Shown here: positions 50,877 to 59,557 of the stretch, piece by piece
Position numbering within the stretch: position 1 is the first letter of the stretch
Layout: every line of letters begins with the position of its first letter
Source: an alpha proteobacterium HIMB5
GTDB taxonomy: Bacteria > Pseudomonadota > Alphaproteobacteria > Pelagibacterales > Pelagibacteraceae
Length of the DNA: 64,000 nt
Reading direction: 5' to 3'
Assembly (NCBI GenBank): GCA_000299095.1
Contig: CP003809.1
Span: forward strand, 1,279,203-1,343,202
Translations under genes and position numbers: made by a program
The notes under the pieces: generated by a model
Database searches by the model: none
What the model saw: only the letters and a program-made list of their open reading frames with translations
Told to the model about the DNA's origin: nothing

Positions 50877-51955
50877 TGGATCTGATTGCAAAAAATTTAT
50901 CTTATAAGCCAACAGATCAGTTTCATTTAAATGATGTATCTTTCAATTTTAAAAATGGAAATCTTTATACAATTTTAGGCAGAACTTTATCTGGAAAAAC
51001 AACATTACTCAAAACAATAGCTGGTCTACTAACACCAGATAGTGGAGAAATAGATTTTGATGGAAAAGATTTTCTTAAAACACCTGTATGGGAAAGAAAT
51101 GTAGCTATGGTTTACCAGCAGTTCATAAATTATCCTCATTTAAATGTTTTTGAAAATGTTGCATTTCCTTTGCAACAAAGAAAAATGGAGACAAATGTAA
51201 TAAACGAAAAGGTTACAGATGCTCTTAAATCTGTAGGACTATCTGGTTATGAGAATAGAAAAATTCAAGAACTTTCAGGAGGACAACAACAGAGAGTTTC
51301 ACTAGCTAGATCATTGGTAAAGAATGCAAAAATTTTATTATTAGACGAACCATTAGTAAATTTAGATTACAAATTAAGAGAACAATTAAGAGAAGAATTC
51401 AAAAATTTATTTTCAAAGGGATTAGCAGATGAAACTATCCTGATTTATTCTACAACAGACCCAAGAGAAACTATGGAGTTAAATGGAGAGGTGATTGTAT
51501 TAGATGAAGGAAAAGTTTTGCAAGTAGGCCCTGCAAAAGAAATTTTTGAAAATCCCAATTCTTTAAAAGTGGCTGAAATTTCAAATGACCCACCAATGAA
51601 TATTATTGATGCTGAAATTTTAGAAAGTGAAGTAAGTTTTGAGGGTATATCAATTAGTGCGCCAAAACATTTTAATAATATAAATAATAAAAGTTTTAAA
51701 ATTGGGCTTAGATCTTCAGATATTATATTAAACGAAAAAGGCTATGAGTTTGAAGTTGAGTTAGCTGAAATAAGTGGTTCGGAAACTCTTCTTCATTTAA
51801 AAAAAGGTAACACAAAACTAATAATGTCGATTGAAGAAGTAATGAATTTTAAAATTCATGACAAAGTAAAAATAAATTTTAAAATTGAAAAAGCTTATGC
51901 TTTCAACTCTAATGGAGATTTAGCTTCTTCACCATTTAGGAGTAAAAATGGCTAA
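50876..51955 (+). CDS. ABC transporter ATP-binding protein (first; H-loop histidine missing)
   Basis: 359 residues: ATPase domain then an OB-type regulatory domain from about 240, as in MalK/UgpC. Walker A GRTLSGKTT (35-43), signature LSGGQ (133-137) and Walker B ILLLDEP with D157-E158 are intact. The switch region reads YSTTDPRE, so T194 stands where the catalytic histidine should be. The next gene has that histidine but a damaged signature; see the finding on the asymmetric ATPase pair. Eight bases of overlap link it to the second ATPase. Confidence 0.93.
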   Translation: MDLIAKNLSYKPTDQFHLNDVSFNFKNGNLYTILGRTLSGKTTLLKTIAGLLTPDSGEIDFDGKDFLKTPVWERNVAMVYQQFINYPHLNVFENVAFPLQQRKMETNVINEKVTDALKSVGLSGYENRKIQELSGGQQQRVSLARSLVKNAKILLLDEPLVNLDYKLREQLREEFKNLFSKGLADETILIYSTTDPRETMELNGEVIVLDEGKVLQVGPAKEIFENPNSLKVAEISNDPPMNIIDAEILESEVSFEGISISAPKHFNNINNKSFKIGLRSSDIILNEKGYEFEVELAEISGSETLLHLKKGNTKLIMSIEEVMNFKIHDKVKINFKIEKAYAFNSNGDLASSPFRSKNG

Positions 51956-53021
51956 AATAGATTTAAGTAATATTTCTCACTCTTATAATCCAAATGACTC
52001 TAATCCGATTTATGCATTAAATCCTTTTTCAATGACTTGGGAAGATGGAAATAGATATGCAATTTTAGGACCATCTGGATGTGGTAAAACAACTATGCTC
52101 AATATTGTTTCTGGTCTTGTACGCCCATCAGCAGGAAAAATATTATTTGATAACAAAGATGTTACAGATTTGAAAACAGAAGATAGAAATATAGCACAAG
52201 TATTTCAGTTCCCAGTTATTTATAGCACGATGACAGTTTTTGAAAATTTGGCATTTCCTTTAAAATGCAGAGATTTTGCAAAATCTAAAATAGATGAAAG
52301 AGTAAATTCAGTTGCAGAAACTTTGAATTTAAATTCTTATTTAGATTTACCAGCAAGAAAATTAACTGCTGATCAAAAACAATTAATATCTTTAGGTAGA
52401 GGTCTTGTGCGAGAGGATGTTGCTGCAGTTTTGATGGATGAACCTTTAACAGTAATTGATCCTGATTTGAAATTTAGATTAAGAAGAAATTTAAAAGAGA
52501 TTAATGAACAGTACAAAACAACTTTAGTTTATGTAACTCATGATCAAAATGAGGCTATGACTTTTGCAGATAACATAATTGTAATGAGCGAAGGTGAGGT
52601 AGTGCAAACAGGTTCTCCCAAAGATTTGTTTGAAAGACCAAACACTACTTTTGTAGGTTATTTTATTGGATCACCTGCAATGAATTTATTCGAGTCTGAG
52701 GTTGCATCAGAAACTGAGGTAAAAGTAGGTGATATAAAAATAAAAACAAATACAAATTTATCAAAAGTAAAAAACAAAAATATAAAATTAGGAATTAGAT
52801 CAGAATTTATTGATTTAGCAGACAAAGAAGGAAATAATACTGTTAAGGCTAAAGTGCAAAAGGTTGAAGATTTTGGTAATTTTAAATTACTTACCGCCAC
52901 AATGAAAAATTTTACAATAAAATCAAAAATTGAAAGAGAAAAACCTATTTCAAACGATGAGGTAAATCTTTATATTCCAGCAGAAAAATGTTGTGTTTAT
53001 GAAGATGAAAAACTTATTTAG
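51948..53021 (+). CDS. ABC transporter ATP-binding protein (second; degenerate signature motif)
   Basis: 357 residues, same MalK/UgpC layout. Walker A GPSGCGKTT (41-49), Walker B VLMDEP (D164-E165) and switch histidine H198 in YVTHDQNE are intact, but the ABC signature reads LTADQ (139-143) in place of LSGGQ. Two different ATPases per transporter is the GlpS/GlpT arrangement. In a heterodimer its own ATP site would use the good signature of the first ATPase. The DUF4198 gene starts inside its last 23 bases. Confidence 0.93.
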   Translation: MAKIDLSNISHSYNPNDSNPIYALNPFSMTWEDGNRYAILGPSGCGKTTMLNIVSGLVRPSAGKILFDNKDVTDLKTEDRNIAQVFQFPVIYSTMTVFENLAFPLKCRDFAKSKIDERVNSVAETLNLNSYLDLPARKLTADQKQLISLGRGLVREDVAAVLMDEPLTVIDPDLKFRLRRNLKEINEQYKTTLVYVTHDQNEAMTFADNIIVMSEGEVVQTGSPKDLFERPNTTFVGYFIGSPAMNLFESEVASETEVKVGDIKIKTNTNLSKVKNKNIKLGIRSEFIDLADKEGNNTVKAKVQKVEDFGNFKLLTATMKNFTIKSKIEREKPISNDEVNLYIPAEKCCVYEDEKLI

Positions 53022-53799
53022 AATAATTATTATCGTCAAAAGTTTTTTATTTCTATCATTTTCTTTGAATGCAAATTCTCATGAATTTTGGCTAGAACCA
53101 GAAAATTTCATTACAAGTTCTGATAGTTCTATCATCCATATTAAGATTGGTACAGAATTCATAGGAACTGAGTTTGGTTTTAAAAAAAAATTTAAAGACA
53201 AACTATATAAAGAAAACAATAAAGAAGGCAGAATAAATCTTGAACAGAAAGATGGTAGTTTTCCAGCTTTTATTTTTAATATTTCTAAAGAATTTAATAT
53301 TTTTACTTATGTTAATAATTTTACACTTCTTAAATACCGAAGTTTGAAGGGTTTTGAGAATTTTTTAAAAGAGCAAAATCTAACCTCGATTATCAAAAAC
53401 TATGATCAAAATAAAATTCCAACTGAACATTATAAAAGATTTGCAAAGACAATCTTAAATTTTGATAAATCAAGTTTTTTTGTTGAAAAGCCTACTTTAG
53501 CTTTTGAAATAATACTTTTGAATAAAGTTGATAAAAACTTATTGAAGTTTGGTGTTTTTCATAATGGTAAGCTAGTAAAAAATTGGCCTGTTGAAATATT
53601 CAGCAAAAATAAAAACGGTGAAATTTTTACTGAACAATTAAAAACAGATAATAAGGGAAATTTTAATTTAACTATATTTAAAGAGAGAATTTATCTAATT
53701 AATTCAGTTTTAGTTTTTAAAGCAAAAAGTAAGCCCGAATTAAATTTATCTTCCGATTGGATAAGTTACTGGGCAAGTTTAACATTTCAAAATAATTAA
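52999..53799 (+). CDS. DUF4198 domain-containing periplasmic protein
   Basis: About 266 residues: Sec signal (IIIIVKSFLFLSFSLNANS) cleaved before HEFWLEP, the typical mature start of this family, then SSIIHIKIGTEFIGTEFGF. The C-terminal part (GKLVKNWPVEIFSKNKNGEIFTEQLKTDNKGNF near 195-227) looks like an immunoglobulin-like/CarboxypepD repeat. Relatives are associated with nickel/cobalt or other transport, but no metal site can be named here. ATGs at 52999 and 53005 are both possible starts. It is the last gene of the adh-ABC operon, translationally coupled to the second ATPase. Confidence 0.8.
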   Translation: MKMKNLFRIIIIVKSFLFLSFSLNANSHEFWLEPENFITSSDSSIIHIKIGTEFIGTEFGFKKKFKDKLYKENNKEGRINLEQKDGSFPAFIFNISKEFNIFTYVNNFTLLKYRSLKGFENFLKEQNLTSIIKNYDQNKIPTEHYKRFAKTILNFDKSSFFVEKPTLAFEIILLNKVDKNLLKFGVFHNGKLVKNWPVEIFSKNKNGEIFTEQLKTDNKGNFNLTIFKERIYLINSVLVFKAKSKPELNLSSDWISYWASLTFQNN

Positions 53800-53813
53800 A
53801 ATACACCTCGAAG

Positions 53814-53843
53814 TTGAATAAAGTTGCAATAACATTCTATTGT
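53814..53843 (+). promoter_or_regulatory. Candidate promoter for the TRAP transporter operon
   Basis: TTGAAT (53814-53819) and TATTGT (53838-53843) with an 18-base spacer lie upstream of dctP, leaving a leader of about 75 bases that contains the ATTCTA dyad. The strong AAGGAG ribosome site at 53916-53921 completes the unit. The match is moderate and based on eye only. Confidence 0.35.
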
Positions 53844-53860
53844 ACACCCATTTTAAATTG

Positions 53861-53875
53861 ATTCTAAAGTAGAAT
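53861..53875. promoter_or_regulatory. ATTCTA-AAG-TAGAAT dyad upstream of dctP
   Basis: A perfect 6-3-6 inverted repeat; a third copy of ATTCTA lies at 53834-53839, overlapping the candidate -10 box. Three like-spaced hexamers around a promoter suggest an operator, but AT-rich sequence yields such dyads easily. Confidence 0.3.
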
Positions 53876-53924
53876 TTTGATTAGATGCCCGCTGGTTAAT
53901 TAACTAAAAATAACAAGGAGAAAT

Positions 53925-55085
53925 ATGATTAAAGAAAAAAAATCATTGAAGAATTCAACTTCTTCAAGACGTAAGTTCTTTAAGACTGCTGCTAAAGCCG
54001 GTGCTGTAGCTGCAGCAACAGTTGCTATGCCAAATATCGCAACTGCTGGTTCTCACGCTAAAGTATTAAAGATGCAAGCTGCATGGCCATCAGGTGCAAA
54101 CATCTTTTTTGAAATGGCAGGGGACTACTGTAACATGGTCAAAGAAATGTCAGGTGGATCTTTACAGATCGATCTACAACCAGTTGGTGCAGTTGTAAAA
54201 ACTTCTGAAATCGGACAAGCTGTAAGTTCAGGTGTAGTAGATATGGGTCACTGGGTGACTGCATACTGGTACGGAAAGAATGCAGCAGCTTCTTTATTCG
54301 GAACAGGTCCATCATACGGAATGTCATCTCAAGAAGTAATGGGATGGATGGAGTACGGTGGAGGTAGAAAACTGTACGATGAAACTTTAGCAAAAGTAGG
54401 TTTCGATTACATCGGTTTCTTCCATATGCCAATGCCTGCTCAGCCTTTTGGTTGGTTCAAAAAGAACGTAACTAAAGTATCTGATGTAAAAGGTATGAAG
54501 TACAGAACAGTTGGTCTTGCAACTAACGTTCTTACAGCAATGGGAATGGTAGTTAGACAATTACCAGGTGGTGAAATTCAACCAGCAATGAAAACTGGTT
54601 TGATTGAAGCTGCTGAGTTTAACAACCCAACTTCAGACTCTCAGTTTGGTATGCAAGACGTTTCTAAGCATTATCACTTAGGAAGTTTCCACCAATCACA
54701 AGAGATGTTTGAAATACCGGTTAACAAAAAAACATACAACAGTTTATCACCTGCACACCAAGCAATATTGAAAAATGCTGCTTACGCTGCAAACAGTGAT
54801 AACTACTTTAAAGCTCTTGTAAGATACTCAGCTGACTTAGCTAAGCTAATGAACGAGCACAAAGTAAATGTTTACCAAACATCGGACGAGATCCTAGCTG
54901 AGCAATTAAAAGGTTGGGATAAAGTAATTGGTGATTTCAATAAGAAAGACCCATTCTTTAAGAAGATCGTTGATTCTCAAAAAGCTTACGCTAAGAGAGT
55001 AATGAAATACTTACTAATGAATCAGCCGAACTACAAACTTGCGTACGAAAATGAGTTTGGTCCAATTGGAAAAGTTAAGCTGTAG
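53925..55085 (+). CDS. dctP: TRAP transporter solute-binding protein DctP
   Basis: 386 residues. A twin-arginine-type leader (SSRRKFFKTAAKAGAVAAATVA, residues 12-33) precedes the mature DctP fold: LKMQAAWPSGANIFFEMAG near 46-64, VKGMKYRTVGLATNVLTAMG near 187-206 with the ligand-binding Arg, and GLIEAAEFNNPTSDSQFGM near 225-243. It belongs with the TAT-exported binding proteins of the mannitol/chloroaromatic-annotated group; real ligands are commonly organic acids. Codon use is highly optimised. Strong AAGGAG before ATG; a GC-rich hairpin follows, then dctQM. Confidence 0.95.
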   Translation: MIKEKKSLKNSTSSRRKFFKTAAKAGAVAAATVAMPNIATAGSHAKVLKMQAAWPSGANIFFEMAGDYCNMVKEMSGGSLQIDLQPVGAVVKTSEIGQAVSSGVVDMGHWVTAYWYGKNAAASLFGTGPSYGMSSQEVMGWMEYGGGRKLYDETLAKVGFDYIGFFHMPMPAQPFGWFKKNVTKVSDVKGMKYRTVGLATNVLTAMGMVVRQLPGGEIQPAMKTGLIEAAEFNNPTSDSQFGMQDVSKHYHLGSFHQSQEMFEIPVNKKTYNSLSPAHQAILKNAAYAANSDNYFKALVRYSADLAKLMNEHKVNVYQTSDEILAEQLKGWDKVIGDFNKKDPFFKKIVDSQKAYAKRVMKYLLMNQPNYKLAYENEFGPIGKVKL

Positions 55086-55107
55086 TTAGTTTAATTTAAA
55101 ATGACTT

Positions 55108-55137
55108 AAAAGGGGGGGGCTTTTGCCCCCCTTTTTT
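55108..55137 (+). terminator. Rho-independent (probably partial) terminator between dctP and dctQM
   Basis: An A-run and eight G followed by C, loop TTTT (55121-55124), then GCCCCCC and six T (55125-55137). It is the most GC-rich element in the window. Because dctQ and dctM follow closely on the same strand with no clear promoter of their own, it probably allows some read-through, giving much more DctP than permease. Confidence 0.92.
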
Positions 55138-55176
55138 ATTTGATTATTAGTTACAATACATTATTAATTGTCCTTT

Positions 55177-55770
55177 ATGATGAGATCCTACATTAAATTT
55201 GCTGACCGATTGAGTGTTTCAATGGGTAAAGCTTTTTCTTGGTGTATTGTGATTTTAATGGGTGGAACTTGTTACGAAGTATTTATGGCTTATGCTTTAA
55301 ATGCACCCACATTATGGAATTTTGATTTCAGTCTTCAAATGTATGGAGCAATATTTATGATGGCTGGAGCTTACACACTTTGTACAGAAGCGCATGTAAG
55401 AGGAGATGTGATTTACAGATTATTTTCACAAAGAACACAAGCATGGATAGATATTGTTTTATACTTTATTTTCTTTTTTCCAGGTGTTCTAGCTCTAGCA
55501 TTTTATGGTTATGAATACGCTGCTTTAGCTTGGAAAATAAAAGAGACAAGCTGGAATAGTCCTGCACAAATACAAATTTATATGGCAAAATCTTTGATTC
55601 CCTTGTCTGGTGCTCTTTTATCTATCCAAGGAGTAAGCGAAGTATTTAGATGCATAATCTGTATTCAAACAGGTTCTTGGCCAGAAAGAAATGCCCAGGG
55701 CGATGCTGAAGAAACAGAAAAAATTTTAATGAGAACTTCTCAAGAAGGAAACAAAGAAGATGTTATTTAG
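55177..55770 (+). CDS. dctQ: TRAP transporter small permease DctQ
   Basis: 197 residues from the ATG at 55177 (a TTG at 55168 would add three). Four hydrophobic segments with the DctQ landmarks WNFDFSLQMYGAIFMMAGAYTLCTEAHVRGDVIY near 46-80, including the conserved VR-x-D of the helix 2-3 loop. It forms a complex with DctM and docks the binding protein. The 3' end overlaps dctM by 11 bases. Confidence 0.93.
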   Translation: MMRSYIKFADRLSVSMGKAFSWCIVILMGGTCYEVFMAYALNAPTLWNFDFSLQMYGAIFMMAGAYTLCTEAHVRGDVIYRLFSQRTQAWIDIVLYFIFFFPGVLALAFYGYEYAALAWKIKETSWNSPAQIQIYMAKSLIPLSGALLSIQGVSEVFRCIICIQTGSWPERNAQGDAEETEKILMRTSQEGNKEDVI

Positions 55771-57121
55771 TTTAACAAATCCAGAGATTGCAATCATGAT
55801 GATGGGACTGTTTTTATTTGCAGTTCTTTTGGGCTTTCCTATTGCTTTTACACTAATGGCCATGGGTTTAGGTTTTGGATATTACGCTTATTTTGATCCA
55901 ACTAAAATGGAACATTTATTTGATAATAGAATATTCCAACTTTTTGTTCAAAACACATACACTGTGATGGATAATAACGTTTTAACAGCGGTCCCCTTAT
56001 TTTTATTTATGGGTTATCTTGTTGAACGTGCAGGTATTGTAGCAAAATTATTTTTTGCAATCAGATTAGCATCACACAAATTACCAGCTTCTATGGCGGT
56101 AGCAGCGTTAATAACATGTGCTCTGTTTTCAACAGCCACAGGTATTATAGGTGCTGTAGTAACTTTAATGGGATTATTAGCTTGGCCGGCAATGGTTAAA
56201 GCTGGTTATGATAAAAAATTTGCATCAGGAATAATTTGTTCAGGTGGTTGTCTTGGTATCTTAATTCCACCAAGCATTATGTTAATTGTTTATTCGGTAA
56301 TTGCTCAATTGTCTCCATTAAGATTATTTGCAGCTGCTATTTTCCCAGGTTTAATGTTAGCTGGACTTTATATAATATATGCAATCACTAGAGCTTATTT
56401 TAATCCTTCAATAGCTCCAAAACCAAAAGCTGAGGAAATACCGCCAACAGCAGTAATTATGAAAGAAGTTTTGGTCTCTTTCTTACCATTGTTTTCATTA
56501 ATTATATTAGTTTTAGGAACTATCTTGGCGGGTATTGCAACTCCTGCAGAAGCAGCAGCGGTAGGTGCATTTGGTTCATTAGTTCTTTCTTATTTCTATA
56601 AAACTTTAAAATGGAAAAATTTCAAAGAGTCTGTATTTTTAACAGCAAAAACAACAGCTATGATTATGTGGTTGTTTATTGGATCTTGGACTTTTGCATC
56701 AGTATTTTCTTATTTGGGAGGCCATGAAGTTTTTGAACATTTCTTTAAATCTCTTAACTTACAGCCTTGGCAATTCTTAATTATTACTCAATTGATTATA
56801 TTTTTATTAGGATGGCCTTTAGAGTGGACAGAAATTTTAATTATCTTTGTGCCTATATTTTTACCACTAGTAGAATTTTTTGGAGTAAATCCATATTTCT
56901 TTGCAATGTTAATTGCGTTGAACCTTCAAACGTCATTTTTAACACCACCCATGGCAATGTCGGCATATTACTTAAAGGGTGTGCAGGCAAAAAATGTTGA
57001 ATTGATGGATATATTTAGAGGAATTATGCCTTTCTTAGCAATTGTTATTTTTGCTATGGTGTTAATGTATATTTTCCCAGGTATTGCTTTATGGTTACCA
57101 GAAACTTTATTTGCAAATTAA
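55760..57121 (+). CDS. dctM: TRAP transporter large permease DctM
   Basis: 453 residues, about twelve membrane helices. Typical DctM features: LLGFPIAFTLMAMGLGF near 23-39, VPLFLFMGYLVERAGI near 74-89, GGCLGILIPPSIMLIVYSVIAQ near 161-182, and ATPAEAAAVGAFGSL near 261-275. It catalyses sodium-driven uptake of the ligand delivered by DctP. An amidase gene starts 11 bases downstream, suggesting that the imported compound contains an amide or is metabolised through one. Confidence 0.95.
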   Translation: MLFSLTNPEIAIMMMGLFLFAVLLGFPIAFTLMAMGLGFGYYAYFDPTKMEHLFDNRIFQLFVQNTYTVMDNNVLTAVPLFLFMGYLVERAGIVAKLFFAIRLASHKLPASMAVAALITCALFSTATGIIGAVVTLMGLLAWPAMVKAGYDKKFASGIICSGGCLGILIPPSIMLIVYSVIAQLSPLRLFAAAIFPGLMLAGLYIIYAITRAYFNPSIAPKPKAEEIPPTAVIMKEVLVSFLPLFSLIILVLGTILAGIATPAEAAAVGAFGSLVLSYFYKTLKWKNFKESVFLTAKTTAMIMWLFIGSWTFASVFSYLGGHEVFEHFFKSLNLQPWQFLIITQLIIFLLGWPLEWTEILIIFVPIFLPLVEFFGVNPYFFAMLIALNLQTSFLTPPMAMSAYYLKGVQAKNVELMDIFRGIMPFLAIVIFAMVLMYIFPGIALWLPETLFAN

Positions 57122-57132
57122 TTCTAAATTAA

Positions 57133-58461
57133 ATGTCAGAAATTATTTCTTTAAGCTTAGAGCAGTTAGCTACAAAAATAAAAGATTCCCAGTTATCATC
57201 TGTAGATGTTTGTAAGGCTTTCATAGAAAGAATTGAAAAATATGAGAAAGATATAAAAGCTTGGGCTCATTTTGACAAAAAAGTTTTATTAGAAAAAGCC
57301 GAAGAAGCCGATGAACATAGAAGATCAGGAAAACCTTTAGGATCTCTTCACGGCGTACCTGTTGCAGTAAAAGATATTATTGGAACAATTGATATGCCTA
57401 CGGAGTGTGGAACAGTTATTAGAAAAGGTAAGTCTTATTCTCAAAATGCGGAAATAATTGATATGTTACATTCAGCAGGTGCTTTAGTGATGGGAAAAAC
57501 TGCAACATCAGAACTTGCTTTTTTAGGACCACCAGCGACAACCAATCCTCATGATAATTCAAGGACACCAGGAGGTTCTTCAAGTGGCTCGGCTGCAGCC
57601 GTTGCTTCTTTTATGGCACCAGTTTCAATTGGATCTCAAACAGGTGGTTCAATAATTAGACCAGCCTCTTATTGTGGTGTTGTTGGTTACAAACCAACTT
57701 TTGGTTTAATTTCGCGTAATGGAGTTCTGAGAACGTCCTATAATCTTGATCATATGGGAGTATTTGGAAGATCTGTAGAAGATGTTGCCATGCTCGCAAA
57801 GGTGCTAATTAAAAAAGATAAATATGATCCTGCAACAATTCATTATTCTGCAGATAATTTTGTAGAGGAGACAAAAAAAGGACCATTGTTTGAACCAAAA
57901 TTTATTTTTTATAAAACTGAATATTGGAAATTGATTGATAAAAAATCTAAAGGTGCATTTGAATATTTTATCAAATCATTCCCAAAAAATATTGAGGTGT
58001 TTGATACTCCTTCTTATTTTAAAGATATCCATAAATATCATCAAATAATACATGAAACAGACTTAGCAAATAATTTTTCTGTTTATTACAAAAAATATAA
58101 AAAGAAACTTTCAAAATATATGCAAGATGCAATAGCAAATGGAAACAAACATTCTGCAAAAGAATATGCTGAAGCTATAGATTTTATGAAAAGAAGTTAT
58201 GAATCTTACCAAGAAGTATTTGAAGATTATCATGGAGTGTTGTCACCATCTAGTCCAGGTGTTGCACCTAAAGGACTTAAGAGTACTGGGACTGCTGAGT
58301 TTAATAAAGTTTGGTCTTACATGGGCACACCATGTATATCTCTTCCTTTACTTGAGGGAGAAAATAATTTACCATTAGGAGTTCAATTAATTGGTGATAA
58401 ATATGATGATCACCGATTTTTAGGAGTAGCAAACTGGTTAGAAAAGGAGTGTAAAGAATAA
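57133..58461 (+). CDS. Amidase (amidase signature family)
   Basis: 442 residues. The Ser-cisSer-Lys triad is present: Lys in PVAVKDIIGT near 76-85, cis-Ser and nucleophile in PGGSSSGSAAAVAS and GSQTGGSIIRPASYCG near 148-186. It resembles GatA-like bacterial amidases, but no gatB/gatC is nearby and its place in the TRAP operon points to catabolism rather than tRNA amidation. Substrate unknown. The micro-gene at 58464 follows after two bases. Confidence 0.92.
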   Translation: MSEIISLSLEQLATKIKDSQLSSVDVCKAFIERIEKYEKDIKAWAHFDKKVLLEKAEEADEHRRSGKPLGSLHGVPVAVKDIIGTIDMPTECGTVIRKGKSYSQNAEIIDMLHSAGALVMGKTATSELAFLGPPATTNPHDNSRTPGGSSSGSAAAVASFMAPVSIGSQTGGSIIRPASYCGVVGYKPTFGLISRNGVLRTSYNLDHMGVFGRSVEDVAMLAKVLIKKDKYDPATIHYSADNFVEETKKGPLFEPKFIFYKTEYWKLIDKKSKGAFEYFIKSFPKNIEVFDTPSYFKDIHKYHQIIHETDLANNFSVYYKKYKKKLSKYMQDAIANGNKHSAKEYAEAIDFMKRSYESYQEVFEDYHGVLSPSSPGVAPKGLKSTGTAEFNKVWSYMGTPCISLPLLEGENNLPLGVQLIGDKYDDHRFLGVANWLEKECKE

Positions 58462-58463
58462 TT

Positions 58464-58640
58464 ATGAATAAAATAACAACTATAATTGGATTATCTTTTG
58501 CAATATTCTTTTTAGTTGGATTAGCAACTACACTTACAAGATCTATGATGATTGGTTTTTTAGATGTATTGCCAGTTTACATTCTGATGGTTGCAGCAAT
58601 CATTATGATGGTTTACGAAGCTTTTTTCGATAAAAAATAA
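58464..58640 (+). CDS. Small two-helix membrane protein
   Basis: A 58-residue frame, ATG at 58464 to TAA at 58640. Two hydrophobic segments (about 5-21 and 33-52) are joined by a short loop with TLTRSMMIGFLD, and the tail is charged (FFDKK). It begins two bases after the amidase stop and ends 11 bases before the next start, so it fills the operon gap exactly, the main argument that it is real. No family recognised. It may stabilise the adjacent transporters. Confidence 0.65.
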   Translation: MNKITTIIGLSFAIFFLVGLATTLTRSMMIGFLDVLPVYILMVAAIIMMVYEAFFDKK

Positions 58641-58651
58641 ACCTCTATAAA

Positions 58652-59557
58652 TTGACAGACAGAAACAAAAATTTATTTGGTTATTCTTTACTTTTGATAC
58701 AACCTATTTTTATGGCAAGTAATCTTGTTGTTGCAAGAGGTGGGGTTGAATACGTGCCTCCTTTGTCACTCGCTTTTTGGAGATGGGTAACAGTATTTGT
58801 TATATTACTTCCATTTACATTTTCAGCTTTAGCTAAAAACATAGAGATAATAAAAAAAGAGTATAAACAGTTATTTTTTTTAGGTGCTATGGGATGTGGT
58901 GTGTGTGGTGCATTTCCATTTTTAGCAGGTGAAACTACCACAATAACAAATATGGGGATTATTTATACTTCATCACCAGTTTTTATAATTATAATTTCTT
59001 ATTTCTTTTTTAATGAAAAAATAAATTTGACAAAATTTGTTGGGCTTGTTTCATGTTTAATCGGTGTGTTTGCTATCATCATAAAAGGTGATGTTAATCT
59101 CTTATTAAGTTTGAAATTTACCGTTGGTGATCTTTGGATGTTAGGTGCTGCAATAGGATGGGCGCTTTATTCTATATACTTATTTTATTGGAGAACAGAT
59201 TTAGCGATCTTTCAAAGATTCACTCTTGTAGCTTTTTTTGGCGCTTTGAGTTTAATGCCATTTTATTTAATTGAGCAATTTATTTTTGAACCTACCTCAT
59301 TTAATTCTGATTTTTTTGCCTGGGTAATTTTCGCTGCTATATCACCAGGGATTATTGCATTTACTTTGTACACAATGGCTCAAAAAAGATTAGGTGCTTC
59401 TATAACTGGATTTACATTATATATTTTTACAGTTTATGGTGCTGTTTATGGATATTTTTTATTTAACGAACAATTTGAATTTTATCATTTGATTGGAACT
59501 ATATTAGTATTTTTTGGAGTATCTTTAGCAAAAAGAAAAAATGAAAAAAAAAATTAA
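58652..59557 (+). CDS. EamA/DMT-superfamily transporter
   Basis: 301 residues, ten membrane helices in two EamA repeats; the first includes LVVARGGVEYVPPLSLAFWRWVTVF near 25-49, the second GAAIGWALYSIYLFYWRT near 168-185. The start is TTG at 58652; no upstream ATG is free. DMT proteins export or import amino acids, metabolites or drugs. Within a TRAP-amidase operon it could export an amine or amino acid product. It overlaps the hydrolase gene by 17 bases. Confidence 0.9.
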   Translation: MTDRNKNLFGYSLLLIQPIFMASNLVVARGGVEYVPPLSLAFWRWVTVFVILLPFTFSALAKNIEIIKKEYKQLFFLGAMGCGVCGAFPFLAGETTTITNMGIIYTSSPVFIIIISYFFFNEKINLTKFVGLVSCLIGVFAIIIKGDVNLLLSLKFTVGDLWMLGAAIGWALYSIYLFYWRTDLAIFQRFTLVAFFGALSLMPFYLIEQFIFEPTSFNSDFFAWVIFAAISPGIIAFTLYTMAQKRLGASITGFTLYIFTVYGAVYGYFLFNEQFEFYHLIGTILVFFGVSLAKRKNEKKN

